This document shows positions 20,226 through 27,935 of a stretch of 64,000 bases of DNA, piece after piece. The first letter of the stretch is position 1, and the number at the start of each line of letters is the position of its first letter. The notes below the pieces were generated by a model. That model was not told where the DNA came from. It did no database searches and saw nothing but the letters and a program-made list of their open reading frames with translations. The DNA is taken from contig NZ_JAEINN010000001.1 of the NCBI RefSeq assembly GCF_016342405.1, positions 248,001 through 312,000 on the forward strand. The letters run 5' to 3'. A program made the translations under genes and the position numbers. Origin of the DNA: Maridesulfovibrio ferrireducens. Lineage in GTDB: Bacteria; Desulfobacterota; Desulfovibrionia; Desulfovibrionales; Desulfovibrionaceae.

Positions 20226-21215
20226 TTATTCTGGTTTAAGATCGCGTCCCATCAGGTCGCGAACAGCTGTTGCCGGGTTTTTGTCTTTGTATAGGATTTG
20301 GTAGACTTGTTCGGTTATGGGCATTTCCACACCTAACTTTTGAGCTAAGGCATGAACTGATTCCGTTGTTTTAACTCCTTCCGCTACCATTCTCATTTTG
20401 AGAATTTCAGAAAGCTTAAGACCTTGTCCCAGCTTTAAACCGACCTGTCTGTTTCGGGAAAGATCTCCTGTACAGGTAAGCACCAGATCACCGAGTCCTG
20501 AAAGTCCCATAAAAGTTGCGGGGTTCGCACCCATTGCAACTCCAAGTCTACTCATTTCTGCAATTCCCCGGGTAATGAGCGCGGCCCGGGCGTTATGTCC
20601 GAATTTAAGACCGTCAGCGATTCCTGCTGCAATGGCCATAATATTTTTTATAGCGCCGCCAATCTCAACTCCTCGGAAATCGGGGTTGGTGTAGACTCGT
20701 ACGTAATCACAGGCGAAAATTTCTTGAACTTCTTTGCCTAATTTTTCGTCTTCACAGCCAAATGCCAGTGAAGTAGGCATTTCCGCGCTTAGCTCATAAG
20801 CAAAAGTCGGGCCGGATATATGTCCGTATCTGGGGTTTAGTCCTTCAAGTGCTTCGAAAATTACCTGCGACATTGGTGCGCCGGTGTTTAGTTCTATTCC
20901 TTTGCTTGCGCAGATAATAGCTGGATTCTGGGGGAAAAATTGTTTTAAATCGCTGAGTGCGGAGCGCATAAACTGACTCGGAACAACCAGAATAAAGTAG
21001 TCTGCGTCCTTCATGACTTTTTCAGGGTCACTGTCACAGATAAGTTTTTCGGAAAGCTCAAAGTCCGGTAAAAAGACTGTGTTGCGTCCGGTTTTCTTTA
21101 TTTCATCAACAAGTTCCTGCTCTCTGACCCAAAGACTGACATTGTGATTATTTTTGGCAAGGGTGTTTGCTAAAGTTGTGCCCCAAGCTCCGGCACCGAT
21201 AACAGCAATTTTCAT
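20226..21215 (-). CDS. gpsA: Glycerol-3-phosphate dehydrogenase [NAD(P)+]
   Basis: Reduces dihydroxyacetone phosphate to sn-glycerol 3-phosphate for phospholipid synthesis, cytoplasmic. 329 residues. N-terminal Rossmann motif VIGAGAWGTTLA (4-15), the catalytic Lys in IGGAIKNIMAIAAG, and GLSGLGDLVLTC typical of GpsA. Start set at ATG 21215, where GGAG precedes and the protein begins MKIAVIGAGAW as in the family; the frame from 21239 adds eight spurious residues. Two direct GTACTCA repeats lie about 85 bases upstream. Confidence 0.95.
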   Translation of the reverse strand: MKIAVIGAGAWGTTLANTLAKNNHNVSLWVREQELVDEIKKTGRNTVFLPDFELSEKLICDSDPEKVMKDADYFILVVPSQFMRSALSDLKQFFPQNPAIICASKGIELNTGAPMSQVIFEALEGLNPRYGHISGPTFAYELSAEMPTSLAFGCEDEKLGKEVQEIFACDYVRVYTNPDFRGVEIGGAIKNIMAIAAGIADGLKFGHNARAALITRGIAEMSRLGVAMGANPATFMGLSGLGDLVLTCTGDLSRNRQVGLKLGQGLKLSEILKMRMVAEGVKTTESVHALAQKLGVEMPITEQVYQILYKDKNPATAVRDLMGRDLKPE

Positions 21216-21351
21216 ATTTACTCCTTCAAGACAAAACATATTGGGAATTCCGCAGAAAAAATGAGACCATCTATTCGGCGGATATAATTTGCATTAACGT
21301 ACTCAGGGCAAGGTACTCATACTAAGTGATTATGGCAACCTGCATAAACGT

Positions 21352-21386
21352 AAAAAAGGGGCCGCACAATGTGCGGCCCCTTCTGT
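21352..21386 (-). terminator. Terminator of the octaheme cytochrome operon
   Basis: AAGGGGCCGCAC, loop AAT, GTGCGGCCCCTT: a perfect 12-bp GC-rich stem. On the minus strand it is followed by a T run, 30 bases after the octaheme gene's stop. Confidence 0.9.
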
Positions 21387-21414
21387 TTGAATTGTTGACG
21401 AAATGGTGTGCGGC

Positions 21415-22767
21415 CTAGAGAGGTCCGGTGCTCATTACGTGAGACAGTTCTTCAATCTTACCGTTCTTAATACGGTAGTCATAGATCTTCTGCATGTCCT
21501 TGTAGACTTGGAAGACCTGGAAGAAACCATGCCAATGTGCATAGTCAGGTCCATTCATAGCTGAACCCTGACGGGCACGTCTGCCGCAATGATGCCAGAG
21601 GTAATACATCAGTTCCTGGAAGCCGTCATCCCAAGGTTCATCAATAAGAAGGAGGTTCTTTTCAGCAAGTTCCTTCTGCATCTTAGTCGCTCCGTCCCAA
21701 TATGTGTTGTAGAGTTCTACAGCATCATCAAGGGTCTGGCGTTGAACATTGGTGTGAGTGATTCCGTGACAGTTAGCACATACTTTACGCATGAGTTTGT
21801 CGCCTTTTTCGCCGTCACCACGTTCGCCGCTGCGGATAACGCTCTTCTTGTGCATGAGGTCCCACTTGAGGCGTTCATTGATGTTGTGAGTCGTGCTCAG
21901 TTCACCGATTCCGCTCATGTGACATACTGCGCAGGTAGGAGCATCGTAGTCGCCCGGCTGCCAGGCGTCAGGAGCACTGTCCCATCTCCATTCTTCACCG
22001 TGGGTGAGATAGCGTTGACCGTGCTTGCTTTCCAGATAAATTTCGATATCCGGATGGTCCGGTCCTAAATGACAGCTGGCGCAAGCTTCAGGCTTACGTG
22101 CTTCTTCAATGGAGAACTTATGTCTGGTATGACAGACAGTACAGGTTCCGATTGATCCGTCAGGATAGCGTGTTCCGACACCGCCCGGCCATGTGTTTTT
22201 GATAGGTTTGTTATCAGGTCCGAGTTCAACCTGAGTTCCGTGACACATCTGACAACCGGCTGCACGTGAAGCCATGTTCTGAGGTGTGTCTGCTTTCACT
22301 CCGATAAACTGGGCACCTTCATAATAGTACATCAGTTTGAGGAATTTTTTGTTTTCGATGACCGGAGCACCGGCAAGTTTTGCATGTCCGCTTTTCAGGA
22401 ACTGCTCAACTTCTTGCGGGTGACAACGGGAACATGTTTTGGAAGACACCATTGGTGAAATGAAGGTATTAGTTCCTTTCAATCCTTCACATTGACTGGC
22501 CATGGGCGAAGTTTTTTCAACAATGTGACAGTCATAACAGGAGACTGTAGCGTGGGCCATTTTGCCTGTTTTCCAGTCTTCTACAATCCCGGGTGTTTTC
22601 TTGGCATGACACTCAATACATTTTGTAGCATCTTCCGAAAAACCTCTTTTAACTACCAGCTCTTTAGGAGCAAGGTTGGGAAAAGGAGCTTCCGCAGCAT
22701 AAGCGGCTGCAGCGGATAGCGCGATAAGCATCGCGGCTACAACTAATTTAATCATCTGCTTCAACAT
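21415..22767 (-). CDS. haoA: Octaheme c-type cytochrome of the hydroxylamine oxidoreductase (HAO) family
   Basis: Periplasmic multihaem enzyme. The 450-residue protein (from ATG 22767, preceded by GGGGGT) has a signal peptide ending near residue 25 and exactly eight CXXCH motifs, with first cysteines at about 50, 77, 112, 172, 209, 229, 279 and 330. There is no CXXCK, so it is not a pentahaem Nrf[22 protein letters not shown] with [13 protein letters not shown] (each under 20 in the key core) is the HAO-family signature, and [14 protein letters not shown] occurs near the C-terminus. Relatives paired with NapC-type cytochromes (haoA/haoC of Epsilonproteobacteria) are thought to reduce hydroxylamine or nitrite; whether the P460 cross-link tyrosine is present needs alignment. 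Co-transcribed 18 bases after its tetrahaem partner. Confidence 0.85.
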   Translation of the reverse strand: MLKQMIKLVVAAMLIALSAAAAYAAEAPFPNLAPKELVVKRGFSEDATKCIECHAKKTPGIVEDWKTGKMAHATVSCYDCHIVEKTSPMASQCEGLKGTNTFISPMVSSKTCSRCHPQEVEQFLKSGHAKLAGAPVIENKKFLKLMYYYEGAQFIGVKADTPQNMASRAAGCQMCHGTQVELGPDNKPIKNTWPGGVGTRYPDGSIGTCTVCHTRHKFSIEEARKPEACASCHLGPDHPDIEIYLESKHGQRYLTHGEEWRWDSAPDAWQPGDYDAPTCAVCHMSGIGELSTTHNINERLKWDLMHKKSVIRSGERGDGEKGDKLMRKVCANCHGITHTNVQRQTLDDAVELYNTYWDGATKMQKELAEKNLLLIDEPWDDGFQELMYYLWHHCGRRARQGSAMNGPDYAHWHGFFQVFQVYKDMQKIYDYRIKNGKIEELSHVMSTGPL

Positions 22768-22785
22768 GATTACCCCCAATTAAAA

Positions 22786-23355
22786 TCATAAGTCCTTTTT
22801 GAAGAACTTGTTGGTCATTTCAATCATGTCTTTGTGACCGACATGCGGGTGACAACTGGCACATTTTTTATCAGTCTGTCCGTAGAGATAAGCCCGGTGG
22901 GCGAGAAGAGCCCCAGGTTTGACACCTCTTGGTTCAAGCTTAACATGGCAATGCCTGCAAGCGCTGTCGTAGGTGAATTTTAACCTGTTCTTCTCGGCAT
23001 TTTCGGCCCAGTCGAACTCTGAAGGGTTGAACGTGATATGATGGATTACGTCACTTGTTCCGGTAATTGCTTTGGTTGTAAGATATTCTAGAAAGTTTCC
23101 GTGCGGCAGGTGGCAATCAACACACTGAGCTGCAAAGCCCTGCGGATTTTCTCCGCCGTGTACAGATTTTTGCCAAGAAGCTCTGAACGGTTTCATTTCA
23201 TGACACGTTTGACAAAATACATCCGTATTTGTCGTGTCTATCATAAACCCAGATGCAAGCACCGTAACAATTGCTACCAAAAGTCCCGTTGCAACTCCCC
23301 AACGCCATTTTCGACTGAAACCGCCACTCCCTTTTAGTTTAGGGTTGTCTGGCAT
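22786..23355 (-). CDS. haoC: NapC/NrfH-type tetrahaem quinol dehydrogenase (HaoC-like)
   Basis: Membrane-anchored tetrahaem cytochrome that takes electrons from menaquinol and passes them to a periplasmic reductase. 189 residues: a single N-terminal transmembrane helix (about 19-40, WGVATGLLVAIVTVLASGF) and four CXXCH motifs (CQTCH, CVDCH, CRHCH, CASCH), as in NapC/NirT/NrfH proteins. A start at ATG 23355 is preferred because GGAGGTGA, nearly a perfect ribosome site, stands eight bases before it; this makes the in-frame ATG at 23373 part of the leader. It is followed by the octaheme cytochrome gene, which defines its partner better than the usual NrfH label. Confidence 0.9.
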   Translation of the reverse strand: MPDNPKLKGSGGFSRKWRWGVATGLLVAIVTVLASGFMIDTTNTDVFCQTCHEMKPFRASWQKSVHGGENPQGFAAQCVDCHLPHGNFLEYLTTKAITGTSDVIHHITFNPSEFDWAENAEKNRLKFTYDSACRHCHVKLEPRGVKPGALLAHRAYLYGQTDKKCASCHPHVGHKDMIEMTNKFFKKDL

Positions 23356-23643
23356 TTTTTCAGTCACCTCCATGCTGTTAGGAGTTATCTCTTTTAATTC
23401 AAATCCTTAATGTCAAAATTTTCTGAGCATACCTCCTATAAAAAATTATTATCAATATGACTATCTCATTGGTAGAAATTTAAGTCCATAAGTTAGGTCA
23501 AAAAAGGTGATGTCTGTCTGTACAAACGGCTGATGGTAATTAATTGTGTTTCAGCCCTTGAGGATGATGTGATATGCGGGTATCACCATTTTTATAAAAA
23601 CGAATCCGGCCCGAAAGATTCAGGCCGCAGTCAAGGATGGGAT

Positions 23644-24120
23644 ATGGCTATAAAATTTACCGAGATTGAAGAGAATATTTTGGCACTTGCTGGCAGTACC
23701 CTTTCTGAGAGTGCTACGCCCTATGCTGATATAGCTGAGAAAGCCGGAACTGATGAAAAAACAGTTCTTGAGTTGTTGACTCGTCTTAAAGATGAAAAAA
23801 TAATTCGCCGTTTCGGTGCCACTCTCAGGCACCAGAAGGCAGGATACGGAGCTAACGCAATGGTTGCGTGGCGTGTGGAAGAATCGCAAAACCCCGAGAA
23901 AATCGGTGAGCAGATGGCTAAAAGGCCGGAAATCAGCCATTGCTATCTGCGCACTGTTTATCCTGACTGGCCTTACAATTTGTATACGATGATTCACGGC
24001 AAAGGTCCTGATGACTGCAAAAAAGTAGTCAAAGAACTGATGGCGGAAACGGGTGTCACTGATCATTGCATTTTGCGGAGTCTTAAAGAACTCAAAAAGA
24101 CTTCGATGAAATATTTCTAA
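23644..24120 (+). CDS. ahbB: Siroheme decarboxylase subunit beta (AhbB), AsnC/Lrp-like
   Basis: One half of the AhbAB enzyme that decarboxylates sirohaem to didecarboxysirohaem in the alternative haem pathway of sulfate reducers and archaea. 158 residues: winged-helix N-terminal part (EIEENILALAG ... IRRFGATLRHQKAGYGANAM, core RRFGATLRHQKAGYG) and an Lrp-like ligand domain with SHCYLRTVYPDWPYNLYTM (core HCYLR, WPYNLYTM). These blocks match AhbB rather than AhbA. Older annotation would call it an AsnC-family regulator. Start at ATG 23644 (GGATGGGAT upstream) rather than 23533, which adds a non-homologous 37 residues. hemL follows after 64 bases, supporting a tetrapyrrole role. Confidence 0.88.
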   Translation: MAIKFTEIEENILALAGSTLSESATPYADIAEKAGTDEKTVLELLTRLKDEKIIRRFGATLRHQKAGYGANAMVAWRVEESQNPEKIGEQMAKRPEISHCYLRTVYPDWPYNLYTMIHGKGPDDCKKVVKELMAETGVTDHCILRSLKELKKTSMKYF

Positions 24121-24184
24121 TTTTCAAATCCCTCAGAACGTGGGGATTTAATAAATACTACTCAACAGATAAGGAGTGTCTTTT

Positions 24185-25453
24185 ATGGCTTCATCTTCTG
24201 ATCTTTTTAAGCATGCGCAGGAAGTCCTTCCCGGCGGTGTTAACAGCCCTGTAAGAGCTTGCAAAAGCGTCGGCTGTGAACCTCTTTTTATAGAAAAAGC
24301 TGACGGCAGCCGCATGTGGTCTGTCGACGGACAGGAACTCATCGACTATGTAATGAGTTGGGGGCCGATGATACTCGGTCATGGTTATCAGGCAATTAAA
24401 GATGCCGCGCATAAGGCCGTAGATATGGGTGCAAGTTTCGGCGCTCCCTGTCCCGATGAAATTACTCTAGCAGAAGAAATCATCAAAATGATCCCTTCTA
24501 TCGACATGGTTCGCATGGTTAACTCCGGCACCGAAGCAACTATGAGTGCTCTTCGCCTCGCACGCGGTGTGACCGGCAGAGATAAAGTACTCAAGTTCGA
24601 AGGTTGTTACCATGGTCACAGCGATTGTTTTCTCGCCAGCGCCGGCTCCGGTCTGGCAACTTTTTCTATTCCCGGAACTCCCGGTGTTCCCGAAGGCACA
24701 GTAAAAGATACTTTGCTTGCTCCTTATAACGATCTTGCAGCAGTTAAAGCTGTCTTTGAAAAAGAAGGCAAAAATATTGCAGCCATTATCGTTGAACCTG
24801 TAGCCGGTAACATGGGGCTCGTTCTGCCCGCTGAAGGATTTCTTCAGGGACTTCGCGATATCTGTGACGAATACGGCGCACTCCTGATTTTCGACGAAGT
24901 TATCACCGGATTCAGAGTAGCTTCCGGCGGCGTGCAGAAACGTTTCGGAATCGAAGCGGATCTCACCACCCTCGGAAAGATTATCGGCGGCGGTTTCCCC
25001 GTAGGAGCATACGGAGGCAAGCGTAAGTACATGAGCCGCATTTCTCCTTGCGGTGATGTTTATCAGGCTGGAACTCTTTCCGGTAATCCCGTTGCTATGG
25101 CAGCAGGAATCGCAACTCTCCGTACATTGCAAAAACAGGATTATGATGCTCTTGAAGCTCGTACTCTTAAGCTTGCTCAGGATCTTAAAGCTGCGCTTGA
25201 AGCCAATGGTTTCAGCATTCATTTGAATCACATTGCTTCAATCTTTACCCTGTTCTTCACAGACAAACCGGTAACAGATTTTGAGTCCGCAAAAAACGGT
25301 AACGCAGATGTTTATTCCGCATTTTACCGCCACATGCGCGCAAAAGGATTCAACCTCGCACCATCAAGTTTTGAATGTACATTCACTTCTTTCGCTCACA
25401 GCGAATCAGATTACGAAGTTACTTTAGAAGCAGTTAAAAGCTTTAAAGGTTAG
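24185..25453 (+). CDS. hemL: Glutamate-1-semialdehyde 2,1-aminomutase
   Basis: PLP enzyme forming 5-aminolevulinate in the C5 pathway, the first committed precursor of haem, sirohaem and cobalamin. 422 residues. [10 protein letters not shown] near the N-terminus, the PLP loop [24 protein letters not shown], and the Schiff-base lysine in [17 protein letters not shown] (Lys about 265) are all typical. ATG 24185 has AAGGAG eight bases upstream; a GTG at 24176 is less likely. A terminator follows, separating it from cbiG. Confidence 0.97.
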   Translation: MASSSDLFKHAQEVLPGGVNSPVRACKSVGCEPLFIEKADGSRMWSVDGQELIDYVMSWGPMILGHGYQAIKDAAHKAVDMGASFGAPCPDEITLAEEIIKMIPSIDMVRMVNSGTEATMSALRLARGVTGRDKVLKFEGCYHGHSDCFLASAGSGLATFSIPGTPGVPEGTVKDTLLAPYNDLAAVKAVFEKEGKNIAAIIVEPVAGNMGLVLPAEGFLQGLRDICDEYGALLIFDEVITGFRVASGGVQKRFGIEADLTTLGKIIGGGFPVGAYGGKRKYMSRISPCGDVYQAGTLSGNPVAMAAGIATLRTLQKQDYDALEARTLKLAQDLKAALEANGFSIHLNHIASIFTLFFTDKPVTDFESAKNGNADVYSAFYRHMRAKGFNLAPSSFECTFTSFAHSESDYEVTLEAVKSFKG

Positions 25454-25489
25454 TTTGTAAGACGTTGACGTTATAAAAAAGATTGCATT

Positions 25490-25522
25490 AAAACGGGAAG
25501 GGGAGACTCTTCCCGTTTTTTT
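25490..25522 (+). terminator. Terminator after hemL
   Basis: AAAACGGGAAG and CTTCCCGTTTT around an eight-base loop, followed by a run of Ts. Confidence 0.9.
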
Positions 25523-25542
25523 ACATCATTAAGAGAAGTCTT

Positions 25543-26586
25543 ATGAACAGCCATAAAATAGCCATATACGCCCTCACCGCCAAAGGCGCAGAACTTGCGC
25601 GTGACATTGCTCATTCAAAAAACGTGGTTTCTTACGTTCTTGAGCGATATGCCGAAGATAGTGATATTTCTTTTACGCAATTTCTCCCGCTTATCGCAGA
25701 AACTTTTTCTCTTTATGATTCACATGTTTTTGTTATGGCTACGGGTATTGTAGTTCGTTCAATAGCTCCGCATTTGCGCTCGAAGGATATTGACCCTGCT
25801 GTGGTGGTACTTGATCAAGAAGGACAGTTTGCTATTTCACTTGTTTCGGGTCATCTGGGCGGGGCTAATAATCTAACGCGGGCGATAGCCGAGAATATCG
25901 GAGCTACCGCTGTGATTACTACTGCCACCGATTGTTCCGGAATTCCTTCAATAGATATGATTGCTTACGATAATGAACTTGAGATCGGTGATATCGGTTT
26001 AATTAAGCATGTTAATGCCGCCCTGCTGGATGGCGAGAAGGTCGGGGTCTACGATCCTGAGCCTTTTCTGGACATAGAGGGTTTGAGTGATTATTTTTAC
26101 AGAGTTGAGGACGTTGTTGATTTAATTGAGCTGCGTTGCGGGGTTTGTGTTGACTGGCGGGTTCATGATTTGCCGGAAAGTGTTTTGAAAATTTATCCGC
26201 AATGCTTACGGCTCGGGGTTGGATGCCGCAGGGGGGTTCCGGCTGTGGAGATCCGAGGGCTTATTGTGGCAGTTTTGGCTGATCACGGAGTTGCCGGGCA
26301 AGCTATTGCTTCTATGGGCACTATTGATGCTAAAAATGATGAAGAGGGGATGCTCGAATTTGCGGAGCGTATGGGGCTTGAGATTAAATTTTTCAGTGCG
26401 GATGAATTAGATAAAATTGAAGGGACTACTCCTTCGGGACTGGTCATGAAACATATGGGAGTTGGCAGCGTATGCGAAGCGGCAGCAATGAAACAGGCCG
26501 GGGTTCAGGACTTGATAATTCCGAAGAACAAAAGTGCACGGGTTACAATGGCTCTGGCGAAGGATTTTCGGGTAAAGGATATTTGA
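25543..26586 (+). CDS. cbiG: Cobalt-precorrin 5A hydrolase CbiG
   Basis: Opens the delta-lactone ring of cobalt-precorrin-5A, releasing acetaldehyde, in the anaerobic (early cobalt) cobalamin pathway. 347 residues with the three expected parts: N-terminal domain (VFVMATGIVVRSIAPHLRSKDIDPAVVVLDQ; core ATGIVVR), central linker region (about 130-225), and the C-terminal CbiG domain (about 225-345; GVGCRRGVPA, SAR-type end). Cytoplasmic. It overlaps the downstream methyltransferase by four bases (TTGA), indicating translational coupling. Confidence 0.93.
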   Translation: MNSHKIAIYALTAKGAELARDIAHSKNVVSYVLERYAEDSDISFTQFLPLIAETFSLYDSHVFVMATGIVVRSIAPHLRSKDIDPAVVVLDQEGQFAISLVSGHLGGANNLTRAIAENIGATAVITTATDCSGIPSIDMIAYDNELEIGDIGLIKHVNAALLDGEKVGVYDPEPFLDIEGLSDYFYRVEDVVDLIELRCGVCVDWRVHDLPESVLKIYPQCLRLGVGCRRGVPAVEIRGLIVAVLADHGVAGQAIASMGTIDAKNDEEGMLEFAERMGLEIKFFSADELDKIEGTTPSGLVMKHMGVGSVCEAAAMKQAGVQDLIIPKNKSARVTMALAKDFRVKDI

Positions 26587-27326
26587 AAATTGTGGGTCTC
26601 GGGCCGGGCGATGAATGTTTAATGGCTCCGCAGGCACTGGAAGCTATCCATCAGGCTGACGTTGTGGTAGGGTACACTGGCTATATAAAGTTGATCGGTC
26701 CTAATTTGCTTGAGGGAAAAGATGTTTTATCCACCGGTATGATGGCAGAAGTTGAACGATGCCGCAGGGCTGTGGATGAAGCTCTCTCTGGTAAAAAGGT
26801 TGTGATGGTCTGCAGCGGGGACCCCGGTATCTATGCCATGGCCGGCCTTGTTATGGAGCTACTTGAAGTTCGCGATCTTTTCAAAGATATTTGTTTTGAG
26901 GTCGTTCCGGGGATACCGGCTTTTGTTGCGGCGGCGGCCTTACTCGGAGCGCCGTTGATGCACGATTTTGCTTCTGTCAGCTTAAGTGATCTGCTCACCC
27001 CTTGGGATAAGATCGAAAAAAGACTTAAGTGTGCCGCTGATGCTGACTTTGTTATCGCAATTTATAATCCTCGCTCTAAGAAAAGGGCCGGGCATTTAAA
27101 TGATGCTATAAGAATTATAAAGGCATTTCGGTCCGGAACAACTCCTGTGGGAATTGTGAACAAGGCTTACAGGGAAGGTCAAAGGATTCAGTTAGTGACT
27201 CTTGATACGGTAAATGAGCAAGATGTTGATATGCAAACAGTCCTGATTATTGGTAATTCTTCTACCAGAGCTGTCTCGGGTAAAATGTTAACCCCGCGTG
27301 GTTATGCTGGAAAGTATGACATATGA
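26583..27326 (+). CDS. cobJ: Precorrin-3B C17-methyltransferase (CobJ/CbiH)
   Basis: SAM-dependent tetrapyrrole methylase that methylates C17 with ring contraction. 247 residues. GLGPGDECLMAPQA near the N-terminus, VVMVCSGDPGIYAMA (about 78-92), VVPGIPAFVAAAALLGAPLMHDF (core PGIPAFVAAAALLG), IYNPRSKKR and a C-terminal GNSSTR are characteristic. I take TTG 26583 as the start: it overlaps the cbiG stop as TTGA, is preceded by AAAGGAT, and gives the family N-terminus LKIVGLGPGDE; the longer frame from 26472 is unrelated sequence inside cbiG. In an anaerobe with CbiG the CbiH name is equally apt. Confidence 0.92.
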   Translation: MKIVGLGPGDECLMAPQALEAIHQADVVVGYTGYIKLIGPNLLEGKDVLSTGMMAEVERCRRAVDEALSGKKVVMVCSGDPGIYAMAGLVMELLEVRDLFKDICFEVVPGIPAFVAAAALLGAPLMHDFASVSLSDLLTPWDKIEKRLKCAADADFVIAIYNPRSKKRAGHLNDAIRIIKAFRSGTTPVGIVNKAYREGQRIQLVTLDTVNEQDVDMQTVLIIGNSSTRAVSGKMLTPRGYAGKYDI

Positions 27327-27385
27327 TAAATCTGGAAAAGTGTTTAATTTAGTAGCGGTTAATAGATTGTTTTTGCTGAGTGTGC

Positions 27386-27413
27386 TTGACATGGTTTTTT
27401 TTCTAAATTAAAT
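27386..27413 (+). promoter_or_regulatory. Candidate promoter of the cytochrome c3 gene
   Basis: TTGACA at 27386-27391 and TTAAAT at 27408-27413 are separated by 16 bases, upstream of the cytochrome c3 gene in a spacer that has no other use. The -10 box is a weak match. Confidence 0.45.
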
Positions 27414-27465
27414 CCTCATGAAGACTGTAATTAGGTTAACGTTATTTTAATGGAGGAAACTTAGG

Positions 27466-27867
27466 ATGAAAAAGACCTTATTGATTTGTATGGTTACAGC
27501 AGCATTGGTATGTGCTTTCGCACTTCCAACTTTGTATGCTGTAGACGCTCCCGGCGACATGGTTTTGAAAGCACCTGCCGGTGCTAAGATGACCAAAGAG
27601 CCTGTTAATTTTTCTCACAAAGGGCATGCAGCTCTTGACTGTAAAAAATGCCATCACACATGGGACGGCGCTGCTGCAGTAAAGAAATGTTCTGATGAAG
27701 GTTGTCATGTTGACACAAGTAAAGAAGGCAAGAAAAAGCCTGAGTCCTTCTACTCTGCTTTCCACGCTAAGTCTGAGCAGAGCTGCGTAGGCTGCCATAA
27801 GGCTTTGAAGAAAGCTAAAGCTAAGACTGGACCTACTAAGTGTGGCGACTGTCATCCTAAGAAGTAA
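27466..27867 (+). CDS. Periplasmic tetrahaem cytochrome c3 (type I)
   Basis: Low-potential periplasmic electron carrier that receives electrons from hydrogenases and formate dehydrogenases and feeds transmembrane complexes in Desulfovibrio. 133 residues with a signal peptide ending at LYA (about 24). Four haem sites: C59-C62-H63, C75-x4-C80-H81, C107-C110-H111, C126-C129-H130, with candidate axial His at 51, 54, 64 and 100, as in type I c3. The fourth site is CX2CH, whereas D. vulgaris has CX4CH there. Lysine-rich surface around haem 4 fits docking to hydrogenase. ATGGAGGAAAC supplies a strong ribosome site. Monocistronic between promoter and terminator. Confidence 0.95.
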   Translation: MKKTLLICMVTAALVCAFALPTLYAVDAPGDMVLKAPAGAKMTKEPVNFSHKGHAALDCKKCHHTWDGAAAVKKCSDEGCHVDTSKEGKKKPESFYSAFHAKSEQSCVGCHKALKKAKAKTGPTKCGDCHPKK

Positions 27868-27887
27868 GTCTTCTTGATTTTGTAATG

Positions 27888-27915
27888 AAAGGGGGCTTAC
27901 GGGTCCCCTTTTTAA
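27888..27915 (+). terminator. Terminator after cytochrome c3
   Basis: AAAGGGG and CCCCTTT arms with a 12-base loop, then a short T run, 20 bases beyond the stop. Confidence 0.8.
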
Positions 27916-27935
27916 ATTTTCACAGAGGGTAAGCT

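Noticed and set aside
21415-23355. NrfA/NrfH nitrite reductase call for the cytochrome pair
   Set aside because: The larger protein has eight CXXCH and no CXXCK, unlike pentahaem NrfA, and carries HAO-family blocks.
23533-24120. AsnC-family transcription regulator with 37 extra N-terminal residues
   Set aside because: The extension is unlike the family, a ribosome site precedes ATG 23644, and sequence blocks match siroheme decarboxylase AhbB.
24467-25231. 254-codon minus-strand frame inside hemL
   Set aside because: Lies wholly within an intact hemL coding sequence; a shadow frame without domain features.
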